Source: Castellaniella sp. S9 (GTDB lineage Bacteria > Pseudomonadota > Gammaproteobacteria > Burkholderiales > Burkholderiaceae_B). From it: a stretch of 64,000 nucleotides of DNA. This document shows positions 57,737 through 64,000 of this stretch, in pieces. Positions within the stretch are counted from its first letter, which is position 1. The number at the start of each line of letters is the position of its first letter. A model generated the notes under the pieces. The model had not been told where the DNA came from and did no database searches. It saw only the letters and a program-made list of their open reading frames with translations. The stretch lies in NCBI RefSeq assembly GCF_027257175.1, contig NZ_JAPFGD010000012.1, positions 1 to 64,000 of the forward strand, read 5' to 3'. A program made the translations under genes and the position numbers.

Positions 57737-59007
57737 TACTCGTCCTTGCGTGCAGCCTGATCCTGTTCATGGCATTGAGCATGCCCATTGCCGTTGCGCT
57801 GGGCTTTTCTTCCCTGCTGGCCCTGCTGCATCGGGGCGAACCGGCGATGATGCTGGCCTCCAGCGCCTTCGAATCCCTGGATTCGTTCAGCCTGCTGGCG
57901 GTGCCGTTCTTCATCCTGGCCGGCAACCTCATGCAAAAGGGCGGCATCGCACGCCGCCTGGTGAACCTCGCGCAGGCGATCGTCGGCTGGATCACCGGCG
58001 GCCTGGGCGCCGTGGTCGTCCTGACCTCGATGTTCTTTGCGACCATGTCGGGCTCGTCGTCGGCCACCGCGGCGGCGATCGGCTCCATGGTGATCCCCGA
58101 GATGGAGAAAAAAGGCTATCCGCGCCGCTTTGCCGCCGCGATCACGGCCTCGTCTGGCGAACTGGGCGTCATCATCCCGCCCTCGATCCCGATGATCATC
58201 TATGCCACCTCGATGAACGTCTCGATCGGGGACCTGTTCATCGCCGGCATCCTCCCGGGCATCCTCATCGGCCTATCGCTGATCCTCACCGTGTACATCA
58301 TCTCGCGGCGGATGGGCTACGACCGGGGCAATGGCATCGGCCTGCGCACATGGATCCTCGAACTGGGACCCGCCGTGCGCGACTCCGTTTTCGCCATCAT
58401 CATGCCGGTGCTGATCCTCGGCGGCATCTATACCGGCTGGTTCACGCCCACCGAGGCCTCGGTCATCGCGGTGGTGTACGGCGTGATCGTGGGCATCTAC
58501 GTCTACAAGGAGCTTCGCTGGCGCGAGCTGCTCGAGATCTTCGGCCGGTCCGCCCTGATCTCGTCGGTGGTGCTGCTGCTGGTGGCCTTCGCCTCGATCT
58601 TTGCCTACATCCTGACCATCAATCAGGTACCCCAGAAGGTCGGCGCGGCAATCGCCGCGTTCTCGGACGATCCGATCGTCTTTCTGCTGCTCATCAACAT
58701 CCTGCTGTTCGTCGTCGGGATGTTCATGGAGACCCTGGCCTCGATCATGATCCTGGGTCCTATTCTCGCACCGGTGGCCGTCATGTACGGCATCGATCCG
58801 ATGCACTTCGGCGTCATCATGATCGTCAACCTCGCCGTCGGCATGGTCACGCCGCCGGTGGGGATCAATCTCTTCATTGTCTGCCAGGTTGCGCGGGTCA
58901 GCATGGAGCGCCTCATGCGCCCCTTGCTGATATTCCTGGGCGTGCTGATCGTCGACGTTCTGATCATCTCGTACCTGCCCTCGCTCAGCCTCATCCTGAT
59001 CCAGTAA
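57733..59007 (+). CDS. TRAP transporter large permease (DctM-type)
   Basis: The 424-residue polytopic protein is intact, with SLDSFSLLAVPFFILAGNLM, FFATMSGSSSATAAAIGSMVIPEME, IPPSIPMIIYATSMNVSIG, FTPTEASVIAVVYG and VTPPVGINLFIVCQ. It provides the reference that shows what the decayed dctM at 45284-45621 has lost. Translation is coupled to dctQ by a 4-bp overlap. Confidence 0.95.
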   Translation: MILVLACSLILFMALSMPIAVALGFSSLLALLHRGEPAMMLASSAFESLDSFSLLAVPFFILAGNLMQKGGIARRLVNLAQAIVGWITGGLGAVVVLTSMFFATMSGSSSATAAAIGSMVIPEMEKKGYPRRFAAAITASSGELGVIIPPSIPMIIYATSMNVSIGDLFIAGILPGILIGLSLILTVYIISRRMGYDRGNGIGLRTWILELGPAVRDSVFAIIMPVLILGGIYTGWFTPTEASVIAVVYGVIVGIYVYKELRWRELLEIFGRSALISSVVLLLVAFASIFAYILTINQVPQKVGAAIAAFSDDPIVFLLLINILLFVVGMFMETLASIMILGPILAPVAVMYGIDPMHFGVIMIVNLAVGMVTPPVGINLFIVCQVARVSMERLMRPLLIFLGVLIVDVLIISYLPSLSLILIQ

Positions 59008-59024
59008 ACCAAGGAGGATTCAAC

Positions 59025-60014
59025 ATGTCCAAGAAGACACCGTCAACTTCGATCAAGCTCGCCCTCGCGGCGGCCATGGCCGGCCTTGCCCTTGGGGCCC
59101 AGGCCGCCACCCTGGAGCTGCAGCTGGGCCATACCCAGCCGGTCAACAGCCCCTACGACCTGACCTCGCACAAGTTCGCCGAGATCGTCGCCCAGAAATC
59201 CAACGGCGACATCAAGGTCAACGTGTTCCCGCAGTCGCAGCTGGGCGGGGAAGTCAAGATGATCCAGGCGGCCCGCCTGGGGTCCCTGGACATGGTCATC
59301 ACCGCCCAGGCCGTGCTGGGCCCGACCATCAAGGAATACATGATCTTCGACACGCCCTACCTGTTCGACGACATCGAACAGGCCAACAAGGTGCTGGCGG
59401 GCCCCGTCGGGCGCAAATACCTCGACATGCTGCCCAAGTACGGCCTGGTCGGCCTGGATTTTCTCTATGCGATCGAACGCGACATCGCGTCCACCAAGCC
59501 GATCAAGAACGCGAAAGACTTCGAAGGCCTGAAACTGCGCGTCATGCAGGCGCCGGGCTACGTCAAGACCTACGAAATGCTGGGCTCGCAGCCCACGCCC
59601 ATGGCCTACAACGAGGTCTACCTGGCCATGCAGCAGGGTGTGGTGGACGGCGGCGATTTCTCGCCCGAAAGCGTCACGCTGGACAAGTTCACCGAGGTGG
59701 CGGACTACTTCAACCTGACCAAGACCCAGTACCTGCCCGCGCTGCTGGTGTACTCGAAGAAGAAATGGGACGCCCTGCCGCCCGAGACCCAGAAGCTGCT
59801 GCAGGACGCCTCGGCCGAAACGATGACCCACGCCGCCGGTTTCTACAAGCAGACCTACGACCAGGCGATGGCCGAGCTCAAGCAGTCGGGCATGACCATC
59901 ATCGATAGCGACCGCGCCGACATCAAGAAGGCGGTCGTGGACGTGAAGACCGAGCTCTTCAAGTCGATCCCCGACGGCCAGAAGCTCTACGACGAAATCC
60001 AGGCCGCCAAGTAA
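59025..60014 (+). CDS. TRAP transporter substrate-binding protein (DctP-type)
   Basis: The 329-residue secreted protein has a signal peptide (residues 1-27, ending GLALGAQA), LQLGHTQPVNSPYDLTSHKF, QLGGEVKMIQAARLGS and the ligand region GLKLRVMQAPGYVKTYEMLG with the conserved arginine. AAGGAGG precedes ATG 59025. It supplies substrate to the adjacent permease. The nearby acyl-CoA enzymes suggest a carboxylic acid that is then activated to a CoA thioester. A stem-loop follows. Confidence 0.93.
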   Translation: MSKKTPSTSIKLALAAAMAGLALGAQAATLELQLGHTQPVNSPYDLTSHKFAEIVAQKSNGDIKVNVFPQSQLGGEVKMIQAARLGSLDMVITAQAVLGPTIKEYMIFDTPYLFDDIEQANKVLAGPVGRKYLDMLPKYGLVGLDFLYAIERDIASTKPIKNAKDFEGLKLRVMQAPGYVKTYEMLGSQPTPMAYNEVYLAMQQGVVDGGDFSPESVTLDKFTEVADYFNLTKTQYLPALLVYSKKKWDALPPETQKLLQDASAETMTHAAGFYKQTYDQAMAELKQSGMTIIDSDRADIKKAVVDVKTELFKSIPDGQKLYDEIQAAK

Positions 60015-60021
60015 GCAGCGA

Positions 60022-60060
60022 GGCGCCTGCCTGCGGTGAGGGACTTCGCACGCAGGCGCC
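60022..60060 (+). other. Stem-loop between dctP and the acyl-CoA dehydrogenase gene
   Basis: Perfect 9-bp arms GGCGCCTGC (60022-60030) and GCAGGCGCC (60052-60060) surround a 21-base loop, without a T-tract. It is placed as in the other two intact TRAP operons. Confidence 0.55.
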
Positions 60061-60075
60061 GATCCCAGATCGAAC

Positions 60076-61260
60076 ATGAATGTGAATGACGAACAGACCA
60101 TGAGCAATGAATCAGTATCCGCAGCGGACCGCCAACTGCTGCAAGAGGCCGCGACCCGGTTCGCGCGCGAGAAAATCCAGCCACTGGCGGCGGAACTGGA
60201 CCGCAGTGCGAGCTTTCCCCGCGACCTCTATCGCGAGATGTGCGGGCTGGGCCTGTTCGGGGTCACCGTGCCGCAGGAATATGGCGGGGTCGGCGCCGAC
60301 TGCCGGACGTACGCCATGGTCATGGAGGCCCTGGCCGGCGGCTATGCGGCCGTGGGCGATTACTTCAGCCTGATGGAATTGGTGTCCTCCCTGCTGGCGC
60401 AGCACGGCACCCCCGAACAACGGACGAACTATCTGGCCCCTCTGCTGAGCGGCGAGCGCCTGTGCGCCTTTGCGCTGACCGAGCCGCAGGCGGGATCGGA
60501 CCTCGCCGGCATCAGCACGACCGCAAGGCGCACCGGGACGGGCTGGGTGCTGAACGGCTCCAAGCTATGGATCCAGAATGCGCCGGTGTGCGATTTCGCG
60601 CTGGTGCTGGCCCGCATCGACACCCCGGATGACCCCAAGGCCACGGGCGTGTTCATCGTGGATGCCGATCGCAAGGGATTCAGCCGCGGCCCCGCGGAGG
60701 ACAAAATGGGACAGCGGGCCTCGCAGGTCGGCGCCCTGTACTTCGACGGCATCGAGCTGCCCGCGCACGCCCTGCTGGGGACGGCCGGTAAAGGGCTGCG
60801 CACGATGCTGGGCGCCCTGGACAAGGGCCGGGTCGGCATGGCGTCGCTGGCCGTCGGCATCCACCAGGCGGCCCTCGACGCCGCGCTGGAGCAGGCGCTG
60901 GCCCGCAGGCAGTTCGGACGGCCGATCGCGGACTTCCAGGCCATCCAGTTCATGCTGGCCGACATGGCCAAGGACCTGCACGCGTCCAGGCTGCTGGTGC
61001 AGGATGCCGCGCGCCGCCTCGACCATCGCGAGGACGCCTCCCAATACTGCTCGATCGCCAAGTGCTTCGCCACGGATGCGGCCAACCTGCATGTGTCCAA
61101 CGCCCTGCAGGTGTTCGGCGGCAGCGGCTACATTCGCGGCTTTCCGATCGAGCGGCTGTTTCGCGACGCGCGGATCACCCAGATCTATGAAGGCACGAAT
61201 CAGATTCAAAGAATCATCATCGCACGCAAGCTGATGGCGGGCGCCGCAACGCCCGCCTAG
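60076..61260 (+). CDS. Acyl-CoA dehydrogenase
   Basis: The 394-residue flavoprotein has family signatures FGVTVPQEYGGVGADC, CAFALTEPQAGSDLAGI, WIQNAPVCDFALVLAR, QFGRPIADFQAIQFMLADMAKD and QVFGGSGYIRGFPIERLFRDARITQIYEGTNQIQ; the Glu in YEGTNQIQR is the expected catalytic base. It introduces a 2,3 double bond into an acyl-CoA and passes electrons to ETF. ATG 60100 is an alternative start. It forms a logical step before the enoyl-CoA hydratase at 53686. Confidence 0.94.
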   Translation: MNVNDEQTMSNESVSAADRQLLQEAATRFAREKIQPLAAELDRSASFPRDLYREMCGLGLFGVTVPQEYGGVGADCRTYAMVMEALAGGYAAVGDYFSLMELVSSLLAQHGTPEQRTNYLAPLLSGERLCAFALTEPQAGSDLAGISTTARRTGTGWVLNGSKLWIQNAPVCDFALVLARIDTPDDPKATGVFIVDADRKGFSRGPAEDKMGQRASQVGALYFDGIELPAHALLGTAGKGLRTMLGALDKGRVGMASLAVGIHQAALDAALEQALARRQFGRPIADFQAIQFMLADMAKDLHASRLLVQDAARRLDHREDASQYCSIAKCFATDAANLHVSNALQVFGGSGYIRGFPIERLFRDARITQIYEGTNQIQRIIIARKLMAGAATPA

Positions 61261-61313
61261 CACCGCGCAAAGATTTGCTTTACCTATCAACAGGCAACAC
61301 AAAGGAAGAACAC

Positions 61314-61367
61314 ATGTTCTGCCACGCACCGGCTGTACCCCCGCCCGAATCCAGGAGGCGGCCATGA
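61314..61367 (+). CDS. Possible 17-codon upstream ORF coupled to the SDR gene
   Basis: ATG 61314 is preceded by AAAGGAAG at good spacing and encodes MFCHAPAVPPPESRRRP. Its TGA (61365-61367) overlaps the ATG of the SDR (61364-61366), and the SDR ribosome site AGGAGG lies inside it. A run of prolines near the end could slow ribosomes. It may be a coupling leader rather than a functional peptide. Confidence 0.45.
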   Translation: MFCHAPAVPPPESRRRP

Positions 61368-62143
61368 ACCCAGCACGCGAGGACCGGCGGGTCGCGATCA
61401 TCACCGGCGCGCGCCGCGGCATCGGGCGCGCCACCGCATTCGAACTGGCCCGCCAGGGATACGACCTGGTGCTCAACGACGCGGTCGACGACGCGGGCGT
61501 GCGGGAGGTCCTGGACGGTGTCGCCGCCCTGGGCGCGCGGGCGGAATTCATACACGCCGATATCGCCGACTTGTCGACGCACGACGCCATCGCCGAGCGG
61601 GCCTACCGGGCATACGGCCGGCTGGATGCCCTGGTCAACAACGCCGGCATCCAGGTCCGCCAGCGCGGCGACCTGCTGGACGTGACGCCCGAGCGCTTCG
61701 ACGAGATCGTCGGCATCAACCTGCGGGGCAATTTCTTTCTCACACAGAACGTATCGCGCCGCATGCTGGCCGACGGACGGACCGACAGCCGCTGCATCGT
61801 GACGCTGACCTCGTCCAATGCGGAGCTGGTCTCTGTCGAAAAAGGGGAATACTGCGTCTCGAAGAGCGGCCTGTCGATGGCCGTCAAGCTGTTCGCGGTG
61901 CGTCTGGCCCAAGCCGGCATCTCGGTGTTCGAGATCCGCCCCGGCCTCATCCGCACCGACATGACGGCGGAGGTCCGGCAGCACTACGGCGACAGGATCG
62001 ACGAGGGGCTGTCCCCCGTGCGCCGTTGGGGTGAGCCCGAGGAGGTCGGGCGCGCAGTGGCGACCTTGGTGCTGGGGCTGCTGCCCTTCGCAACAGGCAT
62101 CGCCGTCGACATCGACGGCGGCTTGCTGATTCCGCGGCTGTGA
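61364..62143 (+). CDS. Short-chain dehydrogenase/reductase
   Basis: The 259-residue classical SDR has TGARRGIGRA near residue 16, NNAG near 92, Ser in LTSSNAEL, and YCVSKSGLSM as the YxxxK site, ending FATGIAVDIDGG. It is last in the LacI-controlled operon, after acyl-CoA dehydrogenase. Oxidation of the 3-hydroxyacyl product, or of a free alcohol substrate, is plausible. AGGAGG lies before ATG 61364. Confidence 0.9.
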   Translation: MNPAREDRRVAIITGARRGIGRATAFELARQGYDLVLNDAVDDAGVREVLDGVAALGARAEFIHADIADLSTHDAIAERAYRAYGRLDALVNNAGIQVRQRGDLLDVTPERFDEIVGINLRGNFFLTQNVSRRMLADGRTDSRCIVTLTSSNAELVSVEKGEYCVSKSGLSMAVKLFAVRLAQAGISVFEIRPGLIRTDMTAEVRQHYGDRIDEGLSPVRRWGEPEEVGRAVATLVLGLLPFATGIAVDIDGGLLIPRL

Positions 62144-62149
62144 CGGGCG

Positions 62150-62203
62150 GGCGGGGCGTTCGGGCGCCACGGCCCGCACGCCCCGCCTGGATGATCCAGG
62201 CGC
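62150..62203. terminator. Hairpins between convergent SDR genes
   Basis: GGCGGGGCG (62150-62158) pairs with CGCCCCGCC (62179-62187), and the neighbouring CCTGGATGATCCAGG forms a second, smaller hairpin. They fill most of the 67-bp gap between convergent stop codons. No T-tract is seen, so termination strength is uncertain. Confidence 0.45.
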
Positions 62204-62210
62204 CCCTAGA

Positions 62211-62969
62211 CTAGATAAAGCCGCCGTTCACGTGGATGACCTGCCCGGTGACGTAGCTGGCCTCGGCCGAGGCGAGGAACGCCACCATGGCCGCGACTTC
62301 CTCGGGCTTGCCGATCCGGCCCATGGGGATCTTGCGCGCAAAGTCCTCCCATTCCTCGGCCGAGATGAACTGCTCGCCATGGAACTTCGCGATCAGGCCG
62401 GGCACGACGCAGTTGGCCGTCACCCCTTGCGGGGCGACCTGCAGGGCCAGCGCCCGGGTGAGGGCCTCGAGCCCCGCCTTGGCCGCTGCCGAGGCGGGAA
62501 AGAACGCGTAATCCGAGCGGAAGACATGCACATTGTGCGTGCTGATCGTAATCACACGCCCCGCCTCCGAGCGGGCCAGGAGCGGCAGCGCCCGGGTGGC
62601 GAGCTCGAAGAACCCGCCGGTGACCACGTCGTGGACGCCGTCGAATTGTGCGCGGGTGAGCTCGCCGATGGGCTCACGGACCGGATATCCCGCATTGGCC
62701 ACCAGCACGTCCAGTCGCCCGTAGGCCTCGACCGCCGCATCGACGAGGGCGCCGGCCGTCGCCGGATCGGCCAGATCGCCCAGGACGATGCGCGTCGCCG
62801 CGCCGGCGTCCTCGAGCTCGCGCGCCATGGCCTCGCAGCCCTCGCGGTTCGCGAGCGCATGGATGACAAAGCCCATGCCGGGCGCGCAAAGGCGGCGCGC
62901 GATGGCCGCGCCGATGCCGGAGCCCGAGCCGGTGATGATCGCGGCGCGCCGGCAGGAAACTGATTTCAT
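62211..62969 (-). CDS. Short-chain dehydrogenase/reductase
   Basis: This 252-residue SDR has TGSGSGIGAAIARRL near residue 15, NAG in VLVANAGYP, Ser in ITISTHNVHVF and a YAFFPASAAAKAG active-site region. In that region the usual YxxxK spacing is altered (Y..FPASAAAK), so the catalytic pair needs alignment to confirm. It ends YVTGQVIHVNGGFI. I chose ATG 62969 with GGAG upstream. It follows the racemase-family gene by 26 bp on the same strand and probably shares its operon. Confidence 0.87.
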   Translation of the reverse strand: MKSVSCRRAAIITGSGSGIGAAIARRLCAPGMGFVIHALANREGCEAMARELEDAGAATRIVLGDLADPATAGALVDAAVEAYGRLDVLVANAGYPVREPIGELTRAQFDGVHDVVTGGFFELATRALPLLARSEAGRVITISTHNVHVFRSDYAFFPASAAAKAGLEALTRALALQVAPQGVTANCVVPGLIAKFHGEQFISAEEWEDFARKIPMGRIGKPEEVAAMVAFLASAEASYVTGQVIHVNGGFI

Positions 62970-62995
62970 AGCGTGTCTCCGATAGGGAAGATGAG

Positions 62996-64000
62996 TCAGC
63001 CCAGGTCTTTCTTCCAGACGTCGCTGAGCGTATAGCCGGTCGGGAACGGATCCGAGGGATCGACCACGTACTGGTGAAAGCCCGTGATCCAGGCCTGACC
63101 CGCGATGGTCGGCCGCACCCCCTGGTAGGGCCCCACGGACAGGGTCTCGGTGATCTGGCCGACATACTCGGTGCCGAGGATGGAATGGTGGATGAAAGGC
63201 TCGCCCACAGCGATCTGTCCCTTGGCGTGCATGACGGCCAGCCGCGCGCTGGTGCCGGTGCCGCAGGGCGAACGGTCGATCCGCCCCGGCGATACGATCA
63301 CCGCGTTGCGCGCCGTCTTGCCCCGCTCGGTGTGCTCTACCGGACCGGCGAACAAGGTCTGGTTGATGGTGTGGATGCCGGGCTCCTCGGGGTGCACGGC
63401 CGGGATTTGTTCGGCGGCCGCAGCCTTGATGCGCTCGCCGACCTCCACCAATTCGGCCGCCTCGCTGCGCTGGATCTTGTAGCCCAGGGCCTGGGCATCC
63501 ACGATCACGTAAATCATCCCGCCGTAGGCCACGTCGACGACCAATTCCCCGATGCCGGGTACCTCGATCTTGCGATCCAGGGCGAACACGAAGCACGGCA
63601 CATTGGAAAAACGCACGCTGGTGCACTTGCCATTGGCGCATTGCGCCTCGACGGCGACCAGCCCGCCGGGCGCCTCCAGCGTCAGGCGGGTGACGGGTTC
63701 CTGCATGGGTATCATGCCGGTTTCCAGCAGCGCCGTCACCGTGCAGATGGTGTTGCTGCCCGACATGGGGACGTAGTATTCGGATTCCATGATCACAAAA
63801 CCCACGTCCGCCTCGGGATGGCAGGCGGGCAGCACCAGGTTGATGCACTGGGCCACGGTGCCGCGCGGCTCGTAGAGCAGCGTGCGGCGCAGGTCGTCGC
63901 CCTGGTCCTGCAGGTAGGTCATCTTTTCGAACAAGGTCTTGCCGGGCACGTCCAGGACGCCTCCCACGATGACGTCGTTGCGCTCTCCGGCAGTGTGGAC
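62996..64000 (-). CDS. Proline racemase-superfamily enzyme, Ser/Cys type (start off right edge)
   Basis: The frame is open to the right edge and begins VHTAGERNDVIVGGVLDVPG, the family's N-terminal HTAGE region, so only a few residues are missing. The first catalytic position, normally Cys in CGHGT, is Ser (MSGSNTIC); the second, RSPCGTGTSARLA, keeps Cys. In this superfamily Cys/Cys enzymes are proline racemases and hydroxyproline 2-epimerases, Ser/Cys members are reported as hydroxyproline epimerases, and Cys/Thr members as dehydratases. A 2-epimerase of a hydroxyproline-like amino acid is the best guess. Confidence 0.85.
   Translation of the reverse strand, partial: VHTAGERNDVIVGGVLDVPGKTLFEKMTYLQDQGDDLRRTLLYEPRGTVAQCINLVLPACHPEADVGFVIMESEYYVPMSGSNTICTVTALLETGMIPMQEPVTRLTLEAPGGLVAVEAQCANGKCTSVRFSNVPCFVFALDRKIEVPGIGELVVDVAYGGMIYVIVDAQALGYKIQRSEAAELVEVGERIKAAAAEQIPAVHPEEPGIHTINQTLFAGPVEHTERGKTARNAVIVSPGRIDRSPCGTGTSARLAVMHAKGQIAVGEPFIHHSILGTEYVGQITETLSVGPYQGVRPTIAGQAWITGFHQYVVDPSDPFPTGYTLSDVWKKDLG

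Noticed and set aside
62211-63848. A 545-codon minus-strand frame joining the racemase region to the SDR
   Set aside because: Its first half is out of frame with the well-supported racemase-family protein; the SDR has its own ATG at 62969 with a ribosome site.
14996-64000. Phage, integrative element, restriction or defence system
   Set aside because: No integrase, transposase, phage structural, restriction-modification, toxin-antitoxin or CRISPR gene was recognised in any frame examined.

Overview
The window is GC-rich, densely coded DNA with short intergenic gaps. It looks like the chromosome of a betaproteobacterium of the order Burkholderiales, possibly near Bordetella/Achromobacter (Alcaligenaceae). 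That placement is an inference from the housekeeping order hemE-priA-rep, the abundance of TRAP transporters and lone substrate-binding proteins, and a CYP116B-type self-sufficient P450. No phylogenetic search could be run.

Layout. (1) 1-14584, minus strand: the N-terminal 4861 codons of a giant repetitive surface adhesin with a retention-module-like start and about 39 Ig-like repeats of about 104 residues. It runs off the left edge. (2) 14996-22734: a TRAP transporter (dctQMP-like) followed by two SnoaL/NTF2-fold proteins, two short-chain dehydrogenases, a fumarate-reductase-type flavoprotein and the remnant of an Old Yellow Enzyme, a gene content resembling bai-type (bile acid/steroid) dehydration-reduction modules. 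(3) 22772-31347: tRNA-Arg(CCG), a tandem c-type cytochrome, a CaiB-family CoA-transferase, and a LysR regulator divergent from TRAP-FAH-maiA (end of the homogentisate or gentisate pathway). (4) 31034-37753: a small basic protein behind a perfect palindromic promoter element, then the minus-strand block Fis-HTH protein/hemE/priA/rep, with DnaA boxes before priA. (5) 37872-43612: an orphan branched-chain-amino-acid-type binding protein, the P450-reductase-ferredoxin fusion, and a divergent IclR-MFS pair. (6) 43719-50040: a GntR regulator, a TRAP operon reduced by several deletions, and a divergent dapA-like/aldehyde dehydrogenase/dsdA operon whose promoter carries a GntR-like operator. (7) 50086-51878: EcsC-like, DUF985 cupin and small membrane proteins. 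(8) 51970-62143: a LacI-type regulator among four LacI-like operators in two divergent control regions. The presumed regulon is MaoC hydratase, DapA-like aldolase/lyase, enoyl-CoA hydratase, CaiB-type transferase, TRAP transporter, acyl-CoA dehydrogenase and SDR. (9) 62211-64000: an SDR and a proline-racemase-superfamily enzyme that is cut by the right edge.

How it works together. Apart from the hemE-priA-rep housekeeping block, the window is a series of separate uptake-and-catabolism cassettes. Each has its own regulator (LysR, IclR, GntR, LacI) and usually its own TRAP system. Four TRAP loci are present; one is decayed, and its closest relative within the window is the intact system at 57-60 kb. 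The most testable new points are the local LacI regulon, the bai-like gene content, a perfect 24-bp palindrome at a deletion junction in the decayed TRAP operon, and exchange of sequence blocks among the adhesin repeats.
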